Positions 1 through 10,601 of a DNA stretch of 64,000 nt are shown one piece after another; the stretch's first letter is position 1; each line of letters opens with the position of its first letter. The notes below the pieces were generated by a model. It was not told where the DNA came from. It ran no database searches and worked only from the letters and a program-made list of their open reading frames with translations. Origin of the DNA: Sphingomonas sp. (lineage in GTDB: Bacteria; Pseudomonadota; Alphaproteobacteria; Sphingomonadales; Sphingomonadaceae); the NCBI GenBank assembly GCA_017418975.1, contig JAFOMG010000017.1:248001-312000 (forward strand), read 5' to 3'. The position numbers and the translations under genes are program-made.

Positions 1-1
1 C

Positions 2-3000
2 CGGCTGGATATCGACTTGAAGCTCGACGCGCCGGCCAGGGGGCTGGTCGCCGGGCTGGCCGGGCTGGAGGCACCGCTTGGCTTCACGGTGGCGGGCAAG
101 GGGGATTGGGCGCGCTGGCAGGGCAAGGCCCGGGGCACGCTGGGCGGCGCGGCGCTGGCCGATCTCGACCTGATCGCGACCAATGGCCGCTTCCAACTGC
201 GCGGGCCGCTGCACCCCGGGGTGTGGATGAAGGGGCCGGTCGAGCGGCTGGCGGCGCCGCGGCTCGATCTCGACCTCGACGCGAAATGGGCGGATCGTGC
301 CGCCGACGGCGTGGTCAAGCTGCGCTCCGCCGCGCTGTCGGTGGAAGCGGTCGGCAAGGTCGATCTCGGCCATAACCGGTTCCACGACCTCAGGGTCGAT
401 GCGATCCTGCTCAAGGCCGGGGCGATCGCGCCGAACCTGGTGGGGCGCGGGGTGCACGCCTCGCTGGCGCTGGACGGCGCGTTCGATCGGCCGGTGGTCG
501 ACTACAAGCTTGCCGCGGGCGCGCTCGGCTTTGGCGAGACGGTTGCCGAGAAGCTCTATGCCGAGGGGCGGGCGCGGGTGGACGCGAAGCGCATCCTGGT
601 GCCGATCCGGGCGCGGGCGGCGCGCGTCTCCGGCCTCAACGCGGCGGCTGGGGGGCTGGTCACCAACCTGACCGTCAGCGGCGACCTTGCGATCTCGGGC
701 CAGCAGCTGCTCTCCGACAATCTCCGCATCCATTCCGACAAGATCGATGCGACTGCGATCGTCGCCGCCGATATCGGCCGCGGGCGCTATACCGGCGCGC
801 TCAAGGGGCGGGTGAACGACTATCGGATCGACGGGGTGGGGGTGGTTGACCTCAAGACCGATGCCGAGCTGTTCGCCGCCCCCGGCGGCGGCTGGGGCAT
901 ACGCGGCCATATCGCGGGCCAGTCCCGGAAGATCTTCAGCGACGGCGCACGGGAATTCCTGGGCGGCAACGCCGTCGCGTCGGCGCGCCTGGTGCTCGAT
1001 CCCAAGGGGGTGATCAGCATCAGCGAGGTGAAGATGAAGGCGCCGCAGTTCCGCGTCCTGCGCGGCTCGGGCCGCTATGATCCCGCCGGACCGATCCTGA
1101 TCGATGCCGATGCGGTTTCCGACCAATATGGCCCGCTCACCGCGCGCGTGACCGGCACGCTGAACGCGCCCGCGATCTTGCTCAAGGCGCCGAAGCCCGG
1201 GCTGGGCATCGGACTGGTGGATCTCGAGGCGCGCATCCGCGGGCGCGGCGATGCCTGGGCGGTCGTGGCGAACGGCAATACCGATTATGGGCCGTTCGAC
1301 GCCGATGTCCTGGTGCGCACCGGCAATCGCCTGGCGATCGACGTCAATTCGGGCCGTTTCGCCGGCATGGACGTCTCCGGCAAGGTCGAGCAGACCGCGG
1401 CCGGGCCGTTCGCAGGCGAACTGGCGTTCAACGGGTCGGGCGTGACGGGCCGGGCGACGCTATCGGCGCAAGGCAAGCTGCAGCGCGCCGATGTGAAGGC
1501 GACCGCCGCCAACGCGAAGATCCCGGGCGCCGCGGGGTTGACCATCGGCCGCGCGCTGATCGACGGCAGCGTGGTGCTGGCCGATACGCCGGAGATCCAT
1601 GGCGATGTGCAGGTCGCGAACCTGCGCCAGGGCAGTTTCGTGCTCAAGACCGCCCGGGCGAAGATCGCCTATGCCGGCGGCAACGGCACGGCCCAGCTCT
1701 TCGCCAATGGCTCCACGGGGGTGCCGTTCCAGGTCGCCGCCAATGCCCGGCTCGCGCCCGACGCCTGGCTGGTGGCGGTGCAGGGGCAGGGGAGCGGCGT
1801 GCAGTTCCGCACCGCCCAGCCGGCGCATGTCGCGATCCGCGAGGGCATCTATCACCTGCTTCCCACCAAGGTCGATTTCGACAAGGGCAGCGCGCGGGTG
1901 GCGGGCAGCTATGGCAAGGGCATGGTGCTGCAGGCGCGCCTCGACAGCCTGGACCTGGCGGTGGTCAACGCCTTCGTCCCCGATCTCGGCATCGGCGGCA
2001 CCGCGACGGGCAGCCTTGATTTCGCCCAGACCTCGTTCGAGGCCTTCCCCAGTGCCGATGCGCGGCTCGAGATCGCCGATTTCACCCGCGCCAGCCTGGC
2101 CAGCCTCTCGACGCCGGTGCAGGTGAGCTTCGTCGGCAAGCTGCTGCCCGATGGCGGCGACGCGCGGGCGCTGATCCGGCGCGGCAACGCCACGATCGGC
2201 CGCGTGGTGGCGACGCTGAGCCCGCTCGGCCCGGAGGCCGGGCCGTGGACCGAACGCATGCTCGCCGCCCCGCTGTCGGGCGGCATCCGCTACAATGGGC
2301 CGGCGGCGGTGCCCTTCTCGCTGGCGGGGCTTTCGGGCCAGCAGCTCGACGGGCCGATCGGCATCGCGGCGGATTTCTCGGGCAAGGTCGAGGAACCCCG
2401 GCTGACCGGCGTCGTCCGGGCGACCAACCTCCATTACGAGAATGAGAATTTCGGCACCCGACTCACCGCGATGCAGGTGGACGGCACCTTCTCGAACGAC
2501 GAGTTCATCCTCAATTCGCTCACCGCCAAGGCCGGAGACGGCACGGTGGCCGCGCAGGGCAGGGTCAGCCTGTCCTCGGCCAACGGCTATCCGATCGCGA
2601 TCACCGCGGACCTCAACAATGCCCGCCTGGCGCGCAGCGACGCATTGGGGGCGACGGCGACGGGCAAGATCAGCATCACCAAGAATCCCGATGTCTCGCG
2701 GATCGAGGGGCGGCTGACGATCCCCGAGGCGCATTACCAGATCATCCGCCAGGGCGCCGCCGAAGTGCCCGAGCTCACCGGCGTGCGCCGCAAGAGCCCG
2801 ACCGGCGAGGACCAGGGGCCGGCGCCCGTGATCCGCCGCTCGTTCGGCGATTTCGACCTCAACCTGCGCATCGATGCCGACAACCGGCTGTTCGTCACCG
2901 GCATGGGCCTGGAATCGGAATGGCGCACGCAGATCACGGTGCGTGGCACCACGCTGGCGCCCGACATTCGCGGCACGATGGAAATCGTGCGCGGCACCTA

Positions 3001-3562
3001 CAGCTTCGCCAGCCGCCGCTTCGACATCTCGCGCGGCACCATCCGCTTCCAGGGCTCGGCGCTCACCAATCCCTCGGTGGACATTCAGGCGAATACCACC
3101 GCGGAGGGCATCACGGCGATCCTCACCGTCTCGGGCACCGCGCAGCAGCCGCAGATCGCGTTCAGCTCCACGCCGGCGCTGCCGCAGGAGGAAGTGCTCT
3201 CGCGCCTGTTCTTCGGCACCAACGTGACCAACCTTTCCGCCACCGAGGCGATCCAGCTCGCTGCGGCCCTCCAGTCGCTGAGCGGCACCGGCGGCGGGCT
3301 CAATCCGCTCGGCCAGCTCAAATCGGCGACCGGCATCGACCGGCTGCGCATCCTGGGCGCCGACGACGCGACCGGCCGCGGCACGGCGCTGGCGGCGGGC
3401 AAATATCTGACCAACGACATCTATGTGGAGATCATCACCGATGCGCGGGGCTTCACCGCCACCCAGATCGAGATATCGCTCAGCCGCACGCTGAGCCTGC
3501 TCTCCCAGGCGGGCTCCTTTGGCGGCTCGAGCGTCAGCCTCAAATATTCGCGGGATTATTGA
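2..3562 (+). CDS. tamB: TamB-type translocation/assembly module protein (5' end outside window)
   Basis: The reading frame is open from base 2, so the protein begins left of the window; about 1186 residues are visible. TamB proteins are inner-membrane-anchored, periplasm-spanning beta-rich proteins that work with an Omp85 partner (TamA) in envelope assembly and lipid transport. The visible part is long, low-complexity and rich in alternating beta-type segments (many short D-x-D, G-x-V repeats), and the last ~330 residues match the DUF490 end of the family (IRGTMEIVRGTYSFASRRF, then LFFGTNVTNLSATEAIQLA, ending in LKYSRDY with a terminal aromatic). The N-terminal membrane anchor is not visible. 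The partner tamA would be expected just upstream, outside the window. The family call is firm; the true start cannot be seen. Confidence 0.9.
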   Translation, partial: RLDIDLKLDAPARGLVAGLAGLEAPLGFTVAGKGDWARWQGKARGTLGGAALADLDLIATNGRFQLRGPLHPGVWMKGPVERLAAPRLDLDLDAKWADRAADGVVKLRSAALSVEAVGKVDLGHNRFHDLRVDAILLKAGAIAPNLVGRGVHASLALDGAFDRPVVDYKLAAGALGFGETVAEKLYAEGRARVDAKRILVPIRARAARVSGLNAAAGGLVTNLTVSGDLAISGQQLLSDNLRIHSDKIDATAIVAADIGRGRYTGALKGRVNDYRIDGVGVVDLKTDAELFAAPGGGWGIRGHIAGQSRKIFSDGAREFLGGNAVASARLVLDPKGVISISEVKMKAPQFRVLRGSGRYDPAGPILIDADAVSDQYGPLTARVTGTLNAPAILLKAPKPGLGIGLVDLEARIRGRGDAWAVVANGNTDYGPFDADVLVRTGNRLAIDVNSGRFAGMDVSGKVEQTAAGPFAGELAFNGSGVTGRATLSAQGKLQRADVKATAANAKIPGAAGLTIGRALIDGSVVLADTPEIHGDVQVANLRQGSFVLKTARAKIAYAGGNGTAQLFANGSTGVPFQVAANARLAPDAWLVAVQGQGSGVQFRTAQPAHVAIREGIYHLLPTKVDFDKGSARVAGSYGKGMVLQARLDSLDLAVVNAFVPDLGIGGTATGSLDFAQTSFEAFPSADARLEIADFTRASLASLSTPVQVSFVGKLLPDGGDARALIRRGNATIGRVVATLSPLGPEAGPWTERMLAAPLSGGIRYNGPAAVPFSLAGLSGQQLDGPIGIAADFSGKVEEPRLTGVVRATNLHYENENFGTRLTAMQVDGTFSNDEFILNSLTAKAGDGTVAAQGRVSLSSANGYPIAITADLNNARLARSDALGATATGKISITKNPDVSRIEGRLTIPEAHYQIIRQGAAEVPELTGVRRKSPTGEDQGPAPVIRRSFGDFDLNLRIDADNRLFVTGMGLESEWRTQITVRGTTLAPDIRGTMEIVRGTYSFASRRFDISRGTIRFQGSALTNPSVDIQANTTAEGITAILTVSGTAQQPQIAFSSTPALPQEEVLSRLFFGTNVTNLSATEAIQLAAALQSLSGTGGGLNPLGQLKSATGIDRLRILGADDATGRGTALAAGKYLTNDIYVEIITDARGFTATQIEISLSRTLSLLSQAGSFGGSSVSLKYSRDY

Positions 3563-3615
3563 GCCTGTCGATTTCCCTGCTTACAGTGGTGTAAACAGAT
3601 CGGCGGGAGAGGCGC

Positions 3616-5082
3616 GTGGCCGAGCATTTCGACGTGGTGATCGTGGGAGCCGGTATTTCCGGCGTGGGTGCGGCATATCATCTCCAGGCGAACAGCCCGG
3701 ACCGCAGCTATGTGGTGCTCGAGGGCCGCGAGCGGCTGGGCGGCACCTGGGACCTGTTCCGCTATCCGGGCATCCGGTCGGACTCGGATATGTTCACGCT
3801 CGGCTTCTCCTTCCGCCCCTGGACCGCGAGCAAGGCGATCGCCGATGGCCCATCGATCCTCAACTATCTGGAGGAAGCGGCCCGGGACTATGGGATCGAC
3901 GAGCATATCCGCTATTCGACTCGGGTGACCGGCGCGAGCTGGTCGACGGAAGACGCGCTGTGGACCGTCACCGCCGAGCGGGGCGGGGAGGAAGTGAGCT
4001 TCACCTGCGCCTTCCTGTTCCTGTGCACCGGCTATTACAACTATGCGCGCGGCCATACTCCCGATTTCGCCGGGACGGCCGACTTCAAGGGCCGGATCGT
4101 CCATCCGCAATTCTGGACCGACGACATCGACTATAAGGACAAGCGCGTCGTGGTGATCGGCAGCGGCGCGACGGCGGTGACGCTGGTGCCGGAGCTCGCC
4201 AAGCAGGCGGCGCACGTCACCATGCTCCAGCGCTCGCCCACCTACATCGTCTCGCGGCCTTCCCAGGACAAGCTCGCCAACTGGATGCGCGGCTGGATGC
4301 CGTCGATGACCGCCTATGGCCTCACGCGCTGGAAGAACGTGCTGCTCCAGCAATTCTTCTTCCGCCTCGCCCGCAAGAACCCCGAAAAGACCCGCGAGCG
4401 GATCGTCCAGATGGCCCGGGACGAGCTGGGGCCGGACTATGACGTCGCCACGCATTTCACTCCCCGCTACAATCCCTGGGACCAGCGCGTCTGCCTGGTG
4501 CCGGATGCCGACCTGTTCGCCGCGCTGCGCGAGGGCAGGGCCGAAGTGGTGACCGACACAATCGAGCGGTTCACCGAGACCGGGCTGGCGCTCGGCTCGG
4601 GCAAGACGCTGGACGCGGACCTGGTCGTCACGGCGACGGGGCTCGAGATCCAGCTGTTCAGCGGCATGCCGATCCGGGTGGACGGCAAGGCCTTCGAGCC
4701 CGCCAGGGCAATGACCTACAAGGGCATGATGTTCTCCGACGTGCCCAATTTCGCGATCTCCTTCGGCTATACCAACGCCAGCTGGACGCTGAAGAGCGAC
4801 CTTACCGCCAACTATGTCACGCGCCTGCTCAACGCGATGCGCAAGCGCCGCATGCGGCAAGTGACGCCCCGCATGGCCGCGCCGGTCGAGGAGGCGCCGT
4901 TCCTCGACTTCACGTCCGGCTATGTCCAGCGCGCGGCGGACAAGCTTCCCCGCCAGGGCACGCGCAAGCCGTGGCGGCTCAACCAGAATTATGCCCGTGA
5001 CGTGATGGCCCTCAAGTTCGGCGGGATCGACCAGGAGATGGAATTCTCCAGTCCCGAACCCGCGAACAAGGCCGCCGCCTAG
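3616..5082 (+). CDS. Flavin-containing monooxygenase, Baeyer-Villiger type
   Basis: A 488-residue cytosolic FAD/NADPH enzyme. The FAD Rossmann motif IVGAGISGVGAAYHL lies at about residues 11-25, and a second nucleotide-binding motif GSGATAV at about 183. Between them FKGRIVHPQFW matches the Baeyer-Villiger fingerprint FxGxxxHxxxW. Family members insert oxygen into ketones to give esters or lactones, or hydroxylate steroid- or terpene-like substrates; the substrate here cannot be read from sequence. Start is GTG at 3616, 9 nt after a GGGAGAGG Shine-Dalgarno-like stretch. It follows tamB by 53 bp and ends converging on and overlapping the amine oxidase gene by 4 bp, so it is probably its own unit. 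Confidence 0.85.
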   Translation: MAEHFDVVIVGAGISGVGAAYHLQANSPDRSYVVLEGRERLGGTWDLFRYPGIRSDSDMFTLGFSFRPWTASKAIADGPSILNYLEEAARDYGIDEHIRYSTRVTGASWSTEDALWTVTAERGGEEVSFTCAFLFLCTGYYNYARGHTPDFAGTADFKGRIVHPQFWTDDIDYKDKRVVVIGSGATAVTLVPELAKQAAHVTMLQRSPTYIVSRPSQDKLANWMRGWMPSMTAYGLTRWKNVLLQQFFFRLARKNPEKTRERIVQMARDELGPDYDVATHFTPRYNPWDQRVCLVPDADLFAALREGRAEVVTDTIERFTETGLALGSGKTLDADLVVTATGLEIQLFSGMPIRVDGKAFEPARAMTYKGMMFSDVPNFAISFGYTNASWTLKSDLTANYVTRLLNAMRKRRMRQVTPRMAAPVEEAPFLDFTSGYVQRAADKLPRQGTRKPWRLNQNYARDVMALKFGGIDQEMEFSSPEPANKAAA

Positions 5083-6293
5083 GGCAGCAACGCCTTCGCC
5101 GCCGCGACGCCGCTGCTATAGGCGCCGTGCACGGTGGAGAATTCGCCGTCGCAGCACGCTTCGCCGGCGAAGCGGATGCGCGGGTCCACCGGAGTGCGCA
5201 GCACCGCGCGGGCGCCGTGCCGGCCGGGCAGGGCGTGGCTGTAGCTGCCGAGGATGTGCGTCTCGCGGCCCCAGGCCGAGCCGGCGACGAAGCGCAGCTT
5301 CCCGCGCCAGTCGCTGCCGAGCAGATGGCATAGCTCGCCGATCGCGAAGTCGGCGGCGCCGTTCAGCCCTTCCTTCTCCATCGCCCGCGCCCCTTCGCCG
5401 CCGAACATGCACTCGACGAGCGGGCGGCCAAAGGGCCGGAGCGTGTAGCTGCCGGTGCACGCGCTGCGCGGATTGCCGAGCAGATGGGCATTGTCGTCGA
5501 TCTCCTCGCCGCCCTCCAGCGCGAAGAACAGCTTGTCGGCAAGGCCGAGCGGCAGCTCGGACGCGGCGTGGAAGATCGCGTCATGGCCCGGCACGCGCAG
5601 GGCACCGCGCGCCAGGACGTTGGTGGAGACGGTGATGATCGCGGCGTCGGCGGTGATCGTGCCCCGGGGCGTCGCGATGCGGAGCCGCCTGCCGGTGGTG
5701 TCGATCGCGCTCGCCGGCGTCGCCAGCGCCACGGGCAGCCCCGCGGCATGGGAGGCGACCAGCGCGCCATAGCCCTGCTCGACTCGCCAGTCCGTGTCGA
5801 TCGCGGCTTCGTCATAGGCATGCCAGTCGGCGACCGACATCTCGCGCATCGGCGCGCCGTTGATGAAGCCCGAGAGCGCGTCGAACGCGGCGTTCCATTC
5901 GCCCGCCGGCGGCAGCAGGTCCGAGGCGCGGTCGCTCGCCGGAGGATCGGCCATCGCCGCCATGCAGGCGTCGAACACTTCCCATAGGCCGGCCTGTTCG
6001 GTTCGCGAGAGGCCAAGCTCGCGCCACTGCTCGTCCCAGAGCGGCGGCGCCCGATAGACCGCGAAGCCGCTGGCCTCCGCGATCGACACCCAGGGGTTCT
6101 TGGGCGCCGAATGGAGCCAGCCCGCGCCCAGGTCGATCGGCAGCCCGGCGACATGCACCGTATGAGCGCGCCCGCCGAGCCGGTCCTGCGCCTCGAGCAG
6201 CAGCACGTCCCTGCCGGCATCGGCAAGGGTGCGCAGCGCCCCGATACCCGCCGCACCGCCGCCGATCACGACGATGTCGGCATGATCCTTCAC
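5079..6293 (-). CDS. FAD-dependent amine oxidase family protein
   Basis: A 404-residue flavoprotein of the monoamine-oxidase/polyamine-oxidase fold. The N-terminus carries the dinucleotide motif IVVIGGGAAGIGALRTL followed by LLLEAQDRLGGRAHT, the classical FAD-binding and GG motif of this family. The C-terminus has the second FAD contact (RIRFAGEACCDGEFSTVHGAY), typical of GExT-type ends. An ATG 13 codons upstream (6332) exists, but GTG at 6293 overlaps the TGA of the MaoC gene in a GTGA arrangement, which favours the shorter form by translational coupling. The gene follows the MaoC gene on the leftward strand, but a link to acyl-CoA metabolism is not evident. Substrate unknown. Confidence 0.83.
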   Translation of the reverse strand: MKDHADIVVIGGGAAGIGALRTLADAGRDVLLLEAQDRLGGRAHTVHVAGLPIDLGAGWLHSAPKNPWVSIAEASGFAVYRAPPLWDEQWRELGLSRTEQAGLWEVFDACMAAMADPPASDRASDLLPPAGEWNAAFDALSGFINGAPMREMSVADWHAYDEAAIDTDWRVEQGYGALVASHAAGLPVALATPASAIDTTGRRLRIATPRGTITADAAIITVSTNVLARGALRVPGHDAIFHAASELPLGLADKLFFALEGGEEIDDNAHLLGNPRSACTGSYTLRPFGRPLVECMFGGEGARAMEKEGLNGAADFAIGELCHLLGSDWRGKLRFVAGSAWGRETHILGSYSHALPGRHGARAVLRTPVDPRIRFAGEACCDGEFSTVHGAYSSGVAAAKALLP

Positions 6294-6745
6294 GTCGCCG
6301 GCCGGCTCTTGAGCAGGGCGGAGCGCAGGCATTCGCAGACGATCTCGTCGCGCTGGTTGCGCATGCGATGCCGCCAGGTGACGATGCCCTGGCCGGGGCG
6401 CGACTTGCTGGGGCGGACTTCGGTCACTTCGCTTTCCGCCCGCAGCGTGTCGCCGATGAAGACGGGCTTCGGCATGCGCAGCGCGTCATAGCCGAGATTG
6501 GCGACCAGCGTGCCCGCCGTGGTGTCGCCCACCGTGATCCCCACCATCAGGCTGAAGGTGAAGGTGCCGTTGACGAGGATCTGGCCGAACTCGCTCGCCC
6601 GCGCCGCCTCGGCATCGAGGTGGAGCGGCTGGGTGTTGTGCGTCATCGTCGAGAAGAGGAGATTGTCCGTCTCCGTCACGGTGCGGCGGAGTTCGTGGAC
6701 GACGATGTCGCCGACCTGCCACGCGTCGAAATATCTGCCTGCCAT
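6290..6745 (-). CDS. MaoC-family hydratase (hot-dog fold)
   Basis: A 151-residue protein of the MaoC/(R)-hydratase family, acting on enoyl-CoA-type thioesters. The hydratase signature is present as FSTMTHNTQPLHLDAEAA (D and H pair), followed by FGQILVNGTFTFSLMVGI. An earlier ATG at 6769 lies inside an intergenic repeat, whereas ATG 6745 is preceded by AGAGG at suitable distance, so 6745 is chosen. It sits downstream of the methylcrotonyl-CoA carboxylase alpha gene in the same direction and is translationally coupled to the amine oxidase gene. Location suggests a role in branched-chain acyl-CoA breakdown, though mesaconyl- or other hydratase activities are possible. Confidence 0.83.
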   Translation of the reverse strand: MAGRYFDAWQVGDIVVHELRRTVTETDNLLFSTMTHNTQPLHLDAEAARASEFGQILVNGTFTFSLMVGITVGDTTAGTLVANLGYDALRMPKPVFIGDTLRAESEVTEVRPSKSRPGQGIVTWRHRMRNQRDEIVCECLRSALLKSRPAT

Positions 6746-6764
6746 TCGTTCCGCCTCTTTCTTG

Positions 6765-6850
6765 GTCATGCTGAACCTGTTTCAGCATCCAAAGCACCAC
6801 AAGCGATATCGCTCGAGGAGAGTTGGACCCTGCAACAAGTTCAGGGTGAC
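6765..6850. repeat. Intergenic palindromic repeat with two arms
   Basis: Two complex arms flank about 34 bp of spacer. The left arm (6765-6790) itself is a hairpin built on GCTGAAcctgTTTCAGC, and the right arm (6825-6850) is a second hairpin built on CCCTGcaacaagttCAGGG. The arms resemble each other as inverted copies (gtcatGCTGAAC... versus ...GTTCAGGGTGAC). Similar elements are, to my knowledge, scattered between genes in sphingomonad genomes. It separates accA-like mccA from the MaoC gene and may act as an mRNA-processing or termination element. Confidence 0.6.
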
Positions 6851-6859
6851 GGATGGGGG

Positions 6860-8731
<1,872 letters not shown>

Positions 8732-8885
8732 CGGGCGGCCTCGCGGAAGTTTACGAAGTTTAGGCTATGGAACCTCCGAATCCCCGCCTCGAGCGCCGGC
8801 CGCGAAGACCGGAGAATGGCGAGGCGAAGGCTGCGCTGCATCGTTGCCGGTGGAAACACGCGAAATCCTATCTGGAAAGCGGAAA

Positions 8886-9209
8886 TCACGGATGCCGCTC
8901 CGGAAAGCCGTGCCGCTCGGCCAGGGCCGCGAGAAGCGCCTCGATCTCGTTGACGAAGCCGGCGCTGCCGTCCTCCCGCGTCCAGGCGAGCGCGGGAAGA
9001 TTCTGGTTCTCCGCACCGATCGCCGCCACCACCGCGGCGCGCGGGCGCGGCCAGGCGACGCGGACCACTTCGATATCGGCGGCGCGCTCCGGGAACGTGG
9101 CGAGCAGGCCTTCGATGATCATGCAGTCCCGGCAATAGAAGACCCGTTCGCCGCCAAGGGCGGGATCGGCGAATTCGTGCTCGAGCAGGAAGAGCGTGTC
9201 GCGGCTCAT
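8886..9209 (-). CDS. DUF3088 family thioredoxin-fold-like protein
   Basis: A 107-residue cytosolic protein beginning MSRDTLFLLEHEFADPA, with the CxxC motif FYCRDCMIIEG around residues 26-30, then IEVVRVAWPRPRAAVVAAIG and NQNLPALAW. This is the layout of DUF3088, a small family with a glutaredoxin-like appearance whose biochemical role is not established. Its ATG at 9209 overlaps the TGA of the upstream NTF2-like gene in an ATGA arrangement, so the two are translationally coupled. It lies in the run of leftward genes between the two methylcrotonyl-CoA carboxylase subunits. A longer in-frame start at 9305 exists but would overlap the upstream gene by 100 bp. Confidence 0.75.
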   Translation of the reverse strand: MSRDTLFLLEHEFADPALGGERVFYCRDCMIIEGLLATFPERAADIEVVRVAWPRPRAAVVAAIGAENQNLPALAWTREDGSAGFVNEIEALLAALAERHGFPERHP

Positions 9210-9709
9210 CGCGCGGCGCAACCGGTGGTGCGCTGCGACCAGGTGACGTTGAGCACCTTCCACGACGCATTCTCGCGGACCAGGTCGAAATGGTTGATCC
9301 CGCAATGATGGGCCTTGCCGTCGATCAGGAAGACATAGGGCGCCCAGACCATGGCGATGTCGCCGTCCACTTCGATCGCCGGCAGCGAGCTGCGCTCCTC
9401 GAGCTTCTCGGATCCCGGCTTGATCCCCGCGGCGAACTCGGCCCAGCTGAGATGGCGGATGGCGCGGCTGCCGTCGGGCTTCTCGATCGCGACAGTGGCG
9501 CCGCCCTCGGGCCGGGTCTGGGCGAGGACCGCGGCGCCGTCCCGCGCGGCCAGGCCGGCGAACATGGCGTTGATCGGAGTCATCACGGCCGCGGCCTCGG
9601 CATCCTCATAGGGCAGCGGGTTGGCCGGGGGCAGCCTGGGCGTGGGCGTGGTCTGGGCAAGTGCCGGGAGCGGGGCGAGGAGGGCGAGGGCTGCGAAGAG
9701 AGGTTTCAT
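9206..9709 (-). CDS. Exported NTF2-like/SnoaL-like protein
   Basis: A 167-residue protein with a clear signal peptide (MKPLFAALALLAPLPALAQ, cleavage after AxA). The mature part has the NTF2-like cone-fold pattern of short stress or pseudo-enzyme proteins: PINAMFAGLAARDGAAVLAQ, then LEERSSLPAIEVDGDIAMVWAPY, and a terminal strand ASWKVLNVTWSQR. Such proteins are often annotated nuclear transport factor 2 family; function is unknown. Two Cys residues (in HHCGIN and TTGCAAR) could form a disulfide in the periplasm. Coupled by a 4-bp overlap to the DUF3088 gene. Confidence 0.75.
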   Translation of the reverse strand: MKPLFAALALLAPLPALAQTTPTPRLPPANPLPYEDAEAAAVMTPINAMFAGLAARDGAAVLAQTRPEGGATVAIEKPDGSRAIRHLSWAEFAAGIKPGSEKLEERSSLPAIEVDGDIAMVWAPYVFLIDGKAHHCGINHFDLVRENASWKVLNVTWSQRTTGCAAR

Positions 9710-9763
9710 GGCGGATCCTTCGAGGCTCCCTCGCGCAGGTTACGCGAGGGAGCAGGTGCATGG

Positions 9764-10561
9764 TCAATGTCGCGTTTGCGCGGCCGGCTCGGGGCAGGGA
9801 TAGCTCGACCGGATCGGATCGAGCACGGTCAGAACCGGCGGGTCGCGCCATTGCGACGCCTTGTTGCGCAGATGATCCGAAACCTTGTTCAGCACGCCAT
9901 ATTCCTGCGGCGTCAGTGCCTGATCCCCGCTGCCGAGCTGCAGGCCGCATGCCTCGCGAAGCTCCACCAGCTTGGCGGCGCCGGTAAGCGCGACGCTGGA
10001 AAGCTCGCGGGCACCGGCCACTTCTTCCGGGAGCGGTTCGAACGGCCAGAGCAGGAGGTTCTTGATCATGCCGCGTCGCCCGCTTGCCCAGGACTCGTAG
10101 TGGAGCACCTTGGCGAGCGCGTTGGCCCGCTGCTCCAGTCCGGCGCGGGTCTCGAGCGGCGCCGTCACCGGAGTCAGGTTATACTGACGCAAGCCGAAAT
10201 AGCCGGCGACGAGAAGGACTACGAGCACCACGCCGCCAAGACCCACCAGGCGCTTCTGGGCGGCGCGCTGCCAGGGCGATGGACCTGCCACCTCCTCGAT
10301 CTGGTTCAACAGATCGTAGCGTATTCTGTCGTAGGTCGAATGAAGCTCGGCGGCGGAGAGCGCGGAAATCTCGTCCAGGTCGTCGTTGACCGCACGCGTC
10401 GCCGCATCGGCGGATCTCCGCTCCGCGACCAGCTGTTCGACGAAGCTGCCGATCGCCGCCCGATAGCGGCCTTCGGTCTCGTCACGCCGTGCGTGATCGC
10501 CGGGATCGGTGCCCTCGAGTTCGAGCGCCAGGTTCATGATGGGTGCATAGTCTCGCTGCAA
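9764..10561 (-). CDS. Hypothetical single-pass membrane protein
   Basis: A 265-residue protein I do not recognise. Residues 1-100 are charged and probably helical (DDLDEISALSAAELHSTYDRIRYDLLNQIEEV), followed by one transmembrane segment (LVGLGGVVLVVLLVAGYFGL, about 107-126) and a ~140-residue C-terminal part with two to three Cys (REACGLQLG, SSYPCPEP). Start TTG at 10561 is favoured because GGGGGGAGG lies 5-6 nt before it; an internal ATG at 10537 has no such site. It lies just downstream of mccB (40-bp gap) and may be cotranscribed, but no functional link to the carboxylase is evident. Confidence 0.6.
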   Translation of the reverse strand: MQRDYAPIMNLALELEGTDPGDHARRDETEGRYRAAIGSFVEQLVAERRSADAATRAVNDDLDEISALSAAELHSTYDRIRYDLLNQIEEVAGPSPWQRAAQKRLVGLGGVVLVVLLVAGYFGLRQYNLTPVTAPLETRAGLEQRANALAKVLHYESWASGRRGMIKNLLLWPFEPLPEEVAGARELSSVALTGAAKLVELREACGLQLGSGDQALTPQEYGVLNKVSDHLRNKASQWRDPPVLTVLDPIRSSYPCPEPAAQTRH

Positions 10562-10601
10562 ATTCGCCTCCCCCCGTTAGCGATTTCAGTGTTGCATGAA
10601 T

